A stretch of 64,000 nt of DNA from Daejeonella oryzae DSM 19973 (lineage in GTDB: Bacteria > Bacteroidota > Bacteroidia > Sphingobacteriales > Sphingobacteriaceae). The translations under genes were made by a program, and so were the position numbers. Positions 35,716-43,787 of this stretch are shown piece by piece (position 1 is the stretch's first letter; each line of letters starts with the position of its first letter). Below the pieces are notes generated by a model, which worked only from the letters and a program-made list of their open reading frames with translations, was not told the origin of the DNA and did not search any database. The DNA lies in contig NZ_KE383964.1 in the NCBI RefSeq assembly GCF_000422945.1, positions 62,001 to 126,000 of the forward strand. Reading direction: 5' to 3'.

Positions 35716-36642
35716 TTATAACCTAACGAACTCAGCTAAAATTGTCACATTTTTTAAGGATGGATATTTGATATTTAGATACATCAGAATCGCCTTTTTA
35801 AAAAATTTATTTGCAAACTTACCTACTAGGCCATAGGGCCTGACGTACTGTTTATTAATATATTGATTTATAGTGCTAGCGAAAAAATTAGAATGGTAAT
35901 CTTGAGGAGGCTCAAAGGTAATTGCTTTCAATTTTATTGGGAAGTGATTTTCTAAGTTCTTTAAAGATTTCTCAGTCCAAAGGCCCATATGATGCGGCGG
36001 CATATTTAAGAGAGTCCATTCATCTAATCTTAGGAACGATTTATTGTTTGGAACCCCAATAATTAGTTTTCCACCTTTTTTTAAGCATTTAATATTATTT
36101 TCTAAAAAGGATTTAACATTAGCAATATGCTCTAGTACTTGGAATGAGCAGACTGCATCGAAATTTCCTTCTTGGCGAACAGCAAAGTCTTCTAAAGATT
36201 CGTTATAAACTGGTAAACCGTTTAATTTTGCTTGTTCAACAACATCCTCATTAAACTCTAACCCTATAGCATTGACATTGAGTTTCTCAATTAATTTTTT
36301 TAAAAAACTACCTTCGGCACAACCTATTTCTAGGACCTTCATATGGGGTTCGATCATTTCAAACGCTTTTTGATGTTCCCATTTCCATGGCATATAATAC
36401 CAGTCCCATTTCTGGAGTGATGAATAGAACTTTCCATCTCCAGCCAAACCAAAAGGATAATAAAACTTGTAACCGGTACTAATACATTCACGCAATTCAA
36501 TAGTAGGGAGCTTTTCGAAAAATCGCTTAACATCAATATCAAATGTCTTCTTGTAATTGGTAATTATCTTTTGCGTGGAATATTTCTTTATTAAAACGGT
36601 TGGATGGTCTTTCAGAAGTGGATTAATAGAGACGTTAATCAT
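35716..36642 (-). CDS. Class I SAM-dependent methyltransferase
   Basis: 308 residues. A roughly 95-residue N-terminal extension with CISTGYKFYYPFGLAGDG precedes the methyltransferase core: motif I KVLEIGCAEGSFLKKL, then FDAVCSFQVLEHIANV and GGKLIIGVPNN. The arrangement resembles methyltransferases of O-antigen clusters that act on carbohydrates. The start shares one base with the stop of the upstream glycosyltransferase gene. Confidence 0.87.
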   Translation of the reverse strand: MINVSINPLLKDHPTVLIKKYSTQKIITNYKKTFDIDVKRFFEKLPTIELRECISTGYKFYYPFGLAGDGKFYSSLQKWDWYYMPWKWEHQKAFEMIEPHMKVLEIGCAEGSFLKKLIEKLNVNAIGLEFNEDVVEQAKLNGLPVYNESLEDFAVRQEGNFDAVCSFQVLEHIANVKSFLENNIKCLKKGGKLIIGVPNNKSFLRLDEWTLLNMPPHHMGLWTEKSLKNLENHFPIKLKAITFEPPQDYHSNFFASTINQYINKQYVRPYGLVGKFANKFFKKAILMYLNIKYPSLKNVTILAEFVRL

Positions 36643-37589
36643 TAAATATTTTTCTTAAGCTGCAATAAAGTCTTTGCTGTTTGTTTTACTCTTCTTAAAA
36701 AGCACACTAGTTCATCCTTTCTCGTGTTCAATTTAAAAACATTGACTGAGCTATAATAATCTGCAGTGTAGTTCAATTCAATTTTTTCCGGATGTTTTTT
36801 AATAATTAGAGGAATTGATGGGAGCTTAGAAAGCCAACTTTCTTTTTCTATAGTGTGAGTGGCTCTCTCTCCAAAGCCAATGTTTGAAACTAAGTTTCGT
36901 TGTGGTGTTATTGAAAATCCCCCTCTATTCCAGATTGTGTAAGTCCATTGATAGTCCCAGATATCAGAAGGTTTATCTTTATGGCATCTTTCGAAAATAT
37001 TTAACCAATATTCCTGGTGTTGTTTAGCTTTGAAATATGATTTCAGTAGTTTAGACAAATGATCTTTATTAAAATCACTCATATTCATATCGTAAAGCCT
37101 CCAAGCTCGTTTCCAAGTTGCCCATCCCCAAATATGATTGTAAATGGAAAAGTAGTAATCGCCACTTCCTCGCTGAATTCCTCGTTGGAAATTATTTCCT
37201 CCAATATGCATTATTTGATGCTCATTTCTATACTTCTTCAACAGTAATTCACAATACCTAAAAAAGCTTCTGTTAGGTAAACAATCATCTTCTAAAATAA
37301 TTCCTTCTTCTACATGTTCGAAAAACCACGAAATGGCTTTAGCTGGTCCCGTTCCGCATCCGAGATTATTTTCCCTAAACAGAGTTTTTAAGTCACAATC
37401 CCAATCTATATTAGTTATAATATCACGACACTCATTGCATAAATTTATATCGTCATGGTCTAATCGAGGGCCGTCCGCTGCGACAAACAAATGTTTAGGC
37501 CTGATTGATTTAATTTGCTCGAAAACCTGGCGTGTTGTTTCAGGTCGATTAAATATTAATAGTAATACTGGAGTATTAAACTCTGACAT
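36642..37589 (-). CDS. GT-A type glycosyltransferase, nucleotide-diphospho-sugar transferase-like
   Basis: 315 residues. It begins NTPVLLLIFNRPETTRQVFE with LFVAADGPRL, and the metal-binding part is EGIILEDDCLPNRSFFRY (EDDC). YNHIWGWATWKRAW is a strongly conserved block of this group, often annotated 'hemolysin-like/HlpA' or sugar transferase in databases. It probably transfers a sugar from a nucleotide donor. Its start lies 125 bases after the upstream GT2 gene. Confidence 0.82.
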   Translation of the reverse strand: MSEFNTPVLLLIFNRPETTRQVFEQIKSIRPKHLFVAADGPRLDHDDINLCNECRDIITNIDWDCDLKTLFRENNLGCGTGPAKAISWFFEHVEEGIILEDDCLPNRSFFRYCELLLKKYRNEHQIMHIGGNNFQRGIQRGSGDYYFSIYNHIWGWATWKRAWRLYDMNMSDFNKDHLSKLLKSYFKAKQHQEYWLNIFERCHKDKPSDIWDYQWTYTIWNRGGFSITPQRNLVSNIGFGERATHTIEKESWLSKLPSIPLIIKKHPEKIELNYTADYYSSVNVFKLNTRKDELVCFLRRVKQTAKTLLQLKKNI

Positions 37590-37714
37590 GATTAGCTAAC
37601 AGATTGGTAAAATGGATAATACTTAAACAGATTCTTCTCTTTTTAAAAAACCTTTTGAACTGTTTCGAATGTTGTCATGCTCATTGAAAGTTTGTAACAA
37701 TTGAATAACTGGTG

Positions 37715-38755
37715 CTAAGCTGGTAAGCGTTTTACAATTGATTGGTTGTTCTGGAAATCTGTTGCATCTTTCAATAAAGATTTTATACAGGCGTGATGCA
37801 GGCTGATCTTTTTCTGATTCCTGAAAATGGAATATAAAATGCCCAGGTTTTTCTGAAGATTTATTTTCTCATCCACAAAGGGATTCTTGCCAGGTTTTAA
37901 TTTAGAAATGATTAGGAGTTTAAGTTGCTGAAGAGTTGTTTTAGCTAAGCTCTTGGACCATTTGCTGTAAATATCTTTGATCGATCGCTGGTCATTGTTA
38001 ATAAGGACTACATAGCAATGTAAAAACACGTATGAGTAATTTATCCAGAATGAGAGATTCAGAATATAGGTTAAAGTTTGGCGATTAAGAGGGACAAAAT
38101 GCTGGAATTGTAAGCGGTCGTCTGCAATAATGCGATAACCCAGTAAATAAAACATAAAGCAAATTTCTACATCTCCCCCGGAAATAAGTTTTTTAGCTAT
38201 CCGGTCTGAAGTTATTTGCTTCCAACCATTTCTCTTTAATTCTAAATACACTTTTTTCCGGTATACTGCTCCTGCTCCGTAAACCCAATGGTCGTATTCT
38301 GCCCACGTTTGCGGCCCATTAACGAAATAAGAAGCATATTGGGCAATATCGGAATTGACAGGTAATTCAGGTTCAAAGATCCCGCATCCTCCTAAAACAC
38401 CAATCGTGGCATCTCCGTGTATGATATTAAATGCATTAGATACGTAATTTTCTGATAGCCAGTTATCATCATCGCAAAAGAGTACGTAGTCATAACGGGC
38501 TTCGAAGAATCCCTTTTCCCGTGCTGCGCTTAATCCGGGTTTGGATTCATCGATTACTTTAATTTCGATTGCTAGGTTGTATTTGGCCCATTCGGAATAT
38601 GAAACCGAGTTTGTGTGATCAGTTGAATTATTGTTGATCACAATCACCTCCCAGTTTAGTTGTTCAGGAATTAGTTGAAAAGCTAGATGTTTAAGAGTTT
38701 CAGGCAGACGCTTCTCGCTATTATGGCAGCATACAATTACAGAAACTCCTATCAT
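37715..38755 (-). CDS. Family 2 glycosyltransferase
   Basis: 346 residues: VSVIVCCHNSEKRLPETLKH, EVIVINNNSTDHTNSVS, ESKPGLSAAREKGFFEA, and the metal site VLFCDDDNWLSENYV. This WcaA/'GT2 with PGLSxAR' subgroup is common in Bacteroidota capsule loci. It carries a moderately hydrophobic stretch near 225-250 that could touch the membrane. The start overlaps the upstream GT9 gene by four bases. Confidence 0.92.
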   Translation of the reverse strand: MIGVSVIVCCHNSEKRLPETLKHLAFQLIPEQLNWEVIVINNNSTDHTNSVSYSEWAKYNLAIEIKVIDESKPGLSAAREKGFFEARYDYVLFCDDDNWLSENYVSNAFNIIHGDATIGVLGGCGIFEPELPVNSDIAQYASYFVNGPQTWAEYDHWVYGAGAVYRKKVYLELKRNGWKQITSDRIAKKLISGGDVEICFMFYLLGYRIIADDRLQFQHFVPLNRQTLTYILNLSFWINYSYVFLHCYVVLINNDQRSIKDIYSKWSKSLAKTTLQQLKLLIISKLKPGKNPFVDEKINLQKNLGILYSIFRNQKKISLHHACIKSLLKDATDFQNNQSIVKRLPA

Positions 38756-39735
38756 GGTTGTAAGCTGCTTAAATGTGCTGCTACCTCTTTGTACACTTGC
38801 TTTGCGCTAATAAGATCCATGCACTGTTTATTATAATCACATTGGTTCCATTGCCAGCATGGGGAACATGGCATTTCTGTAAATAAATTGATATTATTTG
38901 CATATCCGGATTGAGAAGGATGCTCTCTGCCGCCGTAAATAATCAGGGAATGGCAATTTACCGCTTTGGCGGCGTGCATGTAAAAGCCCACCAGGCCGAT
39001 AAATAAATCACTTCCGGCAAGCCAGCCAAAAGCATTACGCAGACTGGTTTTTCCTCTTAAATCCACCGCCCCTTCGAGTTTATAATCATTTACGCTCCCC
39101 AATTGTATCACATCTGCCGTGGGTAACAAAAGGTTTATCAGCTCCTGAAAACGTTCCGGATGCCATTGTTTGTTAAGCATGAAATAATTTGCACCAGTAC
39201 TGCCTGACTGGATAATGATACGCGGCTTTTTTCCTGTTTTCTTTACTATTTCGTTACTTTTCAGATAAATTAACGGCTGGATAGGGATAATATTGAAATT
39301 AATAATATTCATTTTTCGGGCAATCTCCCGGATGATATGATTATCAGGAGATTTTTGTTTATCGTCAGTTATGAATTCAGTGTATTCCGGTTGGATCATT
39401 CGGAAATTCATCATCTTTAAAATCTCTATCTTCCAATCCTTATTATTGGGAATGATTAATACAGCTGGATTATTCTCAAAAACTTCAGGATAATGGGTTA
39501 GTACCCAAATTTTCCTGCGGGTAATTTTAAAAAGATATGCAATTGCCGGGGTAAATAACAAATAATCTCCCAAGGCGGGACCCCAAAATAGAATGTAAGG
39601 AGGATTGCCGTAAAGGGTTTTAAAATAACTTGTCCATAGAATAAAACTTATCCTCCTCAGCCGCTCAAATTTCCCAAAACTTATTCCTAAAGTATAGTTA
39701 ATTAAGCCTAAAGTTTTTCGCAAACCAAATCCCAT
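38752..39735 (-). CDS. Family 9 (heptosyltransferase-like) glycosyltransferase
   Basis: 327 residues. ILFWGPALGDYLLFTPAIAY is the GT9 N-terminal G-loop, PRIIIQSGSTGANYF with KQWHPERFQELI matches the donor-site blocks, and GSDLFIGLVGFYMHAAKA replaces the usual 'D-x-G-x-x-H' signature. A C-terminal Cys cluster (CSPCWQWNQCDYNKQC) is unusual outside GT9 relatives and could bind a metal or form disulphides. The family transfers ADP-heptose or similar. It overlaps the upstream methyltransferase gene by 28 bases. Confidence 0.85.
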   Translation of the reverse strand: MGFGLRKTLGLINYTLGISFGKFERLRRISFILWTSYFKTLYGNPPYILFWGPALGDYLLFTPAIAYLFKITRRKIWVLTHYPEVFENNPAVLIIPNNKDWKIEILKMMNFRMIQPEYTEFITDDKQKSPDNHIIREIARKMNIINFNIIPIQPLIYLKSNEIVKKTGKKPRIIIQSGSTGANYFMLNKQWHPERFQELINLLLPTADVIQLGSVNDYKLEGAVDLRGKTSLRNAFGWLAGSDLFIGLVGFYMHAAKAVNCHSLIIYGGREHPSQSGYANNINLFTEMPCSPCWQWNQCDYNKQCMDLISAKQVYKEVAAHLSSLQP

Positions 39736-40301
39736 GAGTAGATATCTACGTTGTCAGCCTGGTAAATAACTTTTGTTTCCCCAATTTTTTCCAATAATGT
39801 AATCACATACTTTAATGAGAAGAATTCATGAACATGTGCAGTATTATAGGGCTGCCCCGTTTCTTTGCAATGGATTCTAAATCTTTGTTCATCAGGGCAA
39901 AATATAATCAACTTTCCACCCGGTTTAATTACACGTAACCACTCTCTTAAAATTTTTTCAGTGTCCTGGAAGTCCTCTAATAAATGAGATGAATAAACAT
40001 AATCAAGAACATTATCATTAAACCAGTAAAGGTTTTCAGCCTGACCACCCAGTTGAACCGGATAATCACCAACATGTGTGTAGGGGAGAGGGAAATCCAT
40101 TCTAATAGCAGAACTGGTTATTGGATCTCCTCCAAATCCTAAATCAAGACCATAACCTATGCAATAAGGAGCGAGACGATTTCGGCATTTTGATGTTTCG
40201 CTTTGGCCAAAAGTATTTAGCTTATTAGGCTCAGGTTCATAAGGAGTATTTGCTAATCTGCCAGAAAGCTTTTTAAGAATTTTTTTTAAGAATTTAGTCA
40301 T
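39708..40301 (-). CDS. Small class I methyltransferase
   Basis: 197 residues. Motif I is GYGLDLGFGGDPI, then the 'SSHLLEDF' block where other methyltransferases have an E/D-H-V-L loop, and VIKPGGKLIIFCPDEQRF. Proteins of this short type sit beside Wzt genes in many O-antigen loci, where some act in chain-terminating methylation; here that is only an idea. It overlaps the Wzt gene by eight bases and the GT9 gene by 28. Confidence 0.82.
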   Translation of the reverse strand: MTKFLKKILKKLSGRLANTPYEPEPNKLNTFGQSETSKCRNRLAPYCIGYGLDLGFGGDPITSSAIRMDFPLPYTHVGDYPVQLGGQAENLYWFNDNVLDYVYSSHLLEDFQDTEKILREWLRVIKPGGKLIIFCPDEQRFRIHCKETGQPYNTAHVHEFFSLKYVITLLEKIGETKVIYQADNVDIYSWDLVCEKL

Positions 40302-41592
40302 GAATTTTGGATGGTTCTATTGTAATTTGGTTTTTGGGTACCAAAACTCCTTTTCTTGTATTAGTGTGGTCTACAGCGCTATATTCGGAAACAATAATTT
40401 CAAACTGACATACCTGTGGAAGATAATCCTCAAAACCTCTTTCAGAGCGAATTCCTAATCCAATTTTATATGTTCCCGGTAGCAGAACAAGTTCTGGAAA
40501 GGAATAAGTGATTACATGATTCCCGGATATTAAATTTTCAATTTTTTCTGCATCTGAGGATAGTGAGGATGCAATTTCAAAATCATTATTATTATATATT
40601 GCTAAACCTATTTCGAGCGATTGAATATTATCTCTTAATAAAACTCCCAGTTCAAAAGAAATGGGGTTGCCATATTTTATTGTCCATGCCTCACTGTCTA
40701 TATTTCCCAGACTTATTGTTTGAAAATAAGCCCTTTTTTGAAGTATTATTTCTGATGTTCTGTTAATTAAGGAAAGATTGATAGTTAGATCCTGTTTCTT
40801 ACTTGTTTTTAAATAATTTTCTATGGTTATTGAAGGACTTCCAATACATTTAATTGCTCCATTATGAAGATACAGGCACTTTTGACAAAGTCTTAATATT
40901 GCTTCCATATTATGACTCACAAACAATACCGTCTTACCCTGTCCCTTACTCACTTCCCCCATTTTCCCCAAACACTTTTTCTGAAATTCTGCATCTCCAA
41001 CAGCCAAAACTTCGTCCACTATCAGGATATCAGATTCCAGGTGGGCGGCTACGGCAAAAGCCAGGCGCACATACATTCCGGATGAGTAGCGTTTTACGGG
41101 GGTATCGATATACCGTTCAACTCCTGCAAAATCTACGATTTCGTCAAAGCGACTTTTGATATCCCGTTTGCTCATTCCCAGGATGGCGCCGTTTAAAAAG
41201 ATATTGTCGCGGCCGCTCAGATCGGGGTGAAAACCTGTACCTACTTCAAGCAAGCTTGCTACGCGGCCTTTGATTTTTACCGAGCCGGTTGTAGGAGAGG
41301 TGGTGCGGGAAAGGATTTTTAAAAGGGTGGATTTTCCGGCGCCGTTGCGACCGATTATACCTACACGGTCGCCTTGCTCAATATCGAAATTGATATCCTT
41401 CAATGCCCATACATAATCAGAGCTTCCTTTGGTATCCCGTTTGTTTTCTTCTCCGATTTTTAAATATGGATCTTCTTTTCCCCGTGCACGATGCCAGAGG
41501 CGGTTTATGTCATGCGATAAACTCCCTGTGCCTACCTGCCCGAGGCGGTATTGTTTAGAAAGATTTTCGACTTTTATGACGGGGGAGGACAT
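40294..41592 (-). CDS. wzt: ABC transporter ATPase, Wzt-type polysaccharide exporter
   Basis: 432 residues. The nucleotide-binding domain (about 1-260) has Walker A GRNGAGKST (81-89), signature YSSGMYVRL and Walker B ILIVDEVLAVGD. The extra C-terminal domain of about 165 residues (from about 268) is the Wzt_C type that, in E. coli O8/O9a, recognises the capped end of the glycan before export. It pairs with the Wzm-type permease gene upstream, 72 bases away across a short GGTTATA repeat. Together they move lipid-linked polysaccharide across the inner membrane. Confidence 0.93.
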   Translation of the reverse strand: MSSPVIKVENLSKQYRLGQVGTGSLSHDINRLWHRARGKEDPYLKIGEENKRDTKGSSDYVWALKDINFDIEQGDRVGIIGRNGAGKSTLLKILSRTTSPTTGSVKIKGRVASLLEVGTGFHPDLSGRDNIFLNGAILGMSKRDIKSRFDEIVDFAGVERYIDTPVKRYSSGMYVRLAFAVAAHLESDILIVDEVLAVGDAEFQKKCLGKMGEVSKGQGKTVLFVSHNMEAILRLCQKCLYLHNGAIKCIGSPSITIENYLKTSKKQDLTINLSLINRTSEIILQKRAYFQTISLGNIDSEAWTIKYGNPISFELGVLLRDNIQSLEIGLAIYNNNDFEIASSLSSDAEKIENLISGNHVITYSFPELVLLPGTYKIGLGIRSERGFEDYLPQVCQFEIIVSEYSAVDHTNTRKGVLVPKNQITIEPSKIHD

Positions 41593-41600
41593 TGGTAAAA

Positions 41601-41655
41601 GGTTATAAGGTTATGGTTAGATAGGGTTATAAGGTTAGGAGGTTATAGGGTTATG
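41601..41655. repeat. GGTTATAAGG short tandem repeat patch
   Basis: Between the Wzm and Wzt genes the sequence repeats GGTTATAAGG, GGTTATGG, GGGTTATAAGG and GGTTATAGGG in an irregular tandem of 7-10-base units. A second patch of the same repeat lies at 45590-45645, on the far side of the AsnB gene. It is too irregular for a hairpin. Confidence 0.8.
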
Positions 41656-41664
41656 TTTGATTCG

Positions 41665-42525
41665 TTATACCGTATCCATAAATGACTTTTCCACTTTACT
41701 GAATACCATGATGGATGCCAGCAACAGGATGATCGTTATTCCGGCCGCGTATCCCAGCATGGGCAGATTAAGAACTCCTTCTCCCAGTATTCCCTTTCTG
41801 AAAGCTTCGGTTAACCAGGTAAGGGGATTCAGTCCGATGATGGTTTTATATTTTTCGGGTATGTAGGATAATGGATAAATTACCGGGGTGGCATACATTA
41901 ATAATTGTACGCCAAAACCCATCAATACCGACATATCCCTGTATTTGGTGGTTAAGGCCGAGATCAGGATTCCCAAAGCCAGGCCCAGCAATGCGACAAT
42001 GAGTATCAGTACCGGAACCCACAATAGTGTTAAACCAATATTGAACTGATAACCGGAGGCGGCATAATAAGCCATCATGGCTATCAGCAGCAGGAGTTGA
42101 ATACCTAATTTGATGGCATTGGAAATTACTACCGATAGCGGTATAATCAGTCGTGGAAAATACACTTTGCCAAATATTCCTGCATTGGCGATAAAGGTAT
42201 TGGACGTCCCGTTGAGGCAGGCCGAAAAGTAATTCCATAATGTTAAACCGCAGAGATAAAATAGTGGTGCCGGCACATTATCTGTAGGAATTCGGGCAAT
42301 GCGCCCGAAAACGATCACAAAAACAATGGTTGTAAAAAGCGGCTGTAAGAAATGCCATATCGGTCCGAGGATAGTTTGTTTGTAGGCGGCAATAAAATCC
42401 CTCTTCACCATGATGAACAGCAAATCTCTGTACTGCCACAGTTCATTCAGTCGCAGATCGAACCAGGAAGTCTTCGGCTCGATCACCATATCCCATGTCT
42501 CGGCAGGGTTTTGAAGGGTGTTCAT
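41665..42525 (-). CDS. wzm: ABC transporter permease, Wzm-type polysaccharide exporter
   Basis: 286 residues of the ABC-2 permease family. Six membrane spans follow a cytoplasmic N-terminal stretch with WDMVIEPKTSWFDLRL and LFIMVKRDFIAAYKQTILGP, the usual Wzm start. PEKYKTIIGLNPLTWLTEAF is the conserved loop before the last spans. With the Wzt ATPase it exports an undecaprenyl-linked polysaccharide across the inner membrane. The upstream gene end is separated by a repeat-filled 102-base gap. Confidence 0.93.
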   Translation of the reverse strand: MNTLQNPAETWDMVIEPKTSWFDLRLNELWQYRDLLFIMVKRDFIAAYKQTILGPIWHFLQPLFTTIVFVIVFGRIARIPTDNVPAPLFYLCGLTLWNYFSACLNGTSNTFIANAGIFGKVYFPRLIIPLSVVISNAIKLGIQLLLLIAMMAYYAASGYQFNIGLTLLWVPVLILIVALLGLALGILISALTTKYRDMSVLMGFGVQLLMYATPVIYPLSYIPEKYKTIIGLNPLTWLTEAFRKGILGEGVLNLPMLGYAAGITIILLLASIMVFSKVEKSFMDTV

Positions 42526-42542
42526 TTATTGTTTAATGGTTT

Positions 42543-42650
42543 TCATTGCGAGTTTATCCGTCATTGCGAGGTACGATGCAATTCGTCATTGCGAGGTACG
42601 AAGCAATCTGTCATTGCGAGGCACGAATTACGAGGCACGAAGCAATCTGT
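42543..42650. repeat. GTCATTGCGAGGTACGAAGC tandem repeat, 25-bp period
   Basis: TCATTGCGAG begins at 42543, 42561, 42586 and 42611; the last three starts are 25 bases apart. The unit reads TCATTGCGAGGTACGAAGCA, and the final copy carries a partial duplication (CGAGGCACGA twice). The sequence is of the kind known as interspersed repeats in many bacterial genomes. The array runs into the 3' end of the neighbouring glycosyltransferase gene and supplies its last codons. Confidence 0.85.
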
Positions 42651-43764
42651 TGTCCAGCAACAAGCACTGCACTCTTTTTAAATACTGCCCGTAACTAAAA
42701 TGTTCAAGGCAAAGAGATTGAATTGCTTTTGATGATAAAGCTGTATTCGGGCGTTCGAGGTTTTGCTTTACGGCATCCAAAAGCATTTCTTTTTTTTCCG
42801 GATGGATCAGTGTGCCAAGTTCGCCTCCCAGCAATGCCTGGGTACTTCCATCCTGATTTCCCCCGATTACCATACAACCGCATGCGGCGGCTTCAATAAA
42901 TACAATTCCAAAACCCTCTTTGCGGCTTGGCATGATGAAAATATCAGCGAGCCTGAAATGGTTGCTGAGTTCTTCATCGGTAATAAAGCCCGTAAAAATG
43001 ACATGCTCTGTAACGCCCAGATCTGTAACCAGTTTATTAAGCCTCTTTCGCTCATTTGCATCAGCGTTTCCTGCCAGCAGGTATCGGATATCTGGGTAAT
43101 TTTTAATTAATTCGGGTATAATGGCTATTACCAAATCATAACCCTTATAAAGTTCAAATGATGACAGCCTTGTAAGTGTGAATAATACAGGCTGGTTTTC
43201 TGTAAACTGATAGCGGTCTAACAATTCAGCGGGTTTATTGAACTCATCCGGAACTTCCAGAAAAGGGTCCAGGCAGTTTGGTATGATATATATCTTCTGC
43301 GGATCGGCATATCCGGATTCACGCATTTTTTCTGCAGTAAATTCACTCACTGCCCATATTTCACAATGTTTACGCAGGAAACTGCTTTTCCAGGAGCGTA
43401 GATTTCTCCAAACTTCCACTCCATGAGCATAAACAATAATTCTTTTCCCTGGAGCGAATAATTTGATCAGTACAGCAACGAACAAAAGATTGACATGGCT
43501 GAGAATCACAATATCCGCTTCTAATCCCCTGACCAGTGAAGAGAGTACAAAACTGATTCTTCCTTTGTTAAAAGCCCGGAATGATGATTTATTTATATAT
43601 TTTGAATTGCGGTCGCCGGTTTTATCATACAGCGAATACACCCTGACTTCTTTGAGATCAAATCCAAGATCAAACAGAACCCTGCTTAATACCCGGCATA
43701 CTTTTTCAATTCCGCCGGTAAGACTGAACATGTTTAATGTTAGGAACAGGACTTTTGGGTTCAA
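42628..43764 (-). CDS. Family 4 glycosyltransferase with repeat-derived C-terminus
   Basis: 378 residues. MFSLTGGIEKVCRVLSRVLF is the N-terminal acceptor loop. FTLTRLSSFELYKGYDLVIAI and MPSRKEGFGIVFIEAAACGC (E-x7-E) form the donor domain. The last residues, NRLLRAS, and the stop codon are encoded by the 25-bp repeat array, so an insertion of the repeat has rewritten the end of this gene. Function otherwise looks intact. Confidence 0.9.
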   Translation of the reverse strand: MNPKVLFLTLNMFSLTGGIEKVCRVLSRVLFDLGFDLKEVRVYSLYDKTGDRNSKYINKSSFRAFNKGRISFVLSSLVRGLEADIVILSHVNLLFVAVLIKLFAPGKRIIVYAHGVEVWRNLRSWKSSFLRKHCEIWAVSEFTAEKMRESGYADPQKIYIIPNCLDPFLEVPDEFNKPAELLDRYQFTENQPVLFTLTRLSSFELYKGYDLVIAIIPELIKNYPDIRYLLAGNADANERKRLNKLVTDLGVTEHVIFTGFITDEELSNHFRLADIFIMPSRKEGFGIVFIEAAACGCMVIGGNQDGSTQALLGGELGTLIHPEKKEMLLDAVKQNLERPNTALSSKAIQSLCLEHFSYGQYLKRVQCLLLDNRLLRAS

Positions 43765-43787
43765 AGAGGTTAGACTACAGTAAAAGA

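Noticed and set aside
42543-42650. CRISPR array or tRNA-like structure
   Set aside because: The 25-bp units are contiguous, without unique spacers, and do not fold as a tRNA; they are an interspersed repeat.
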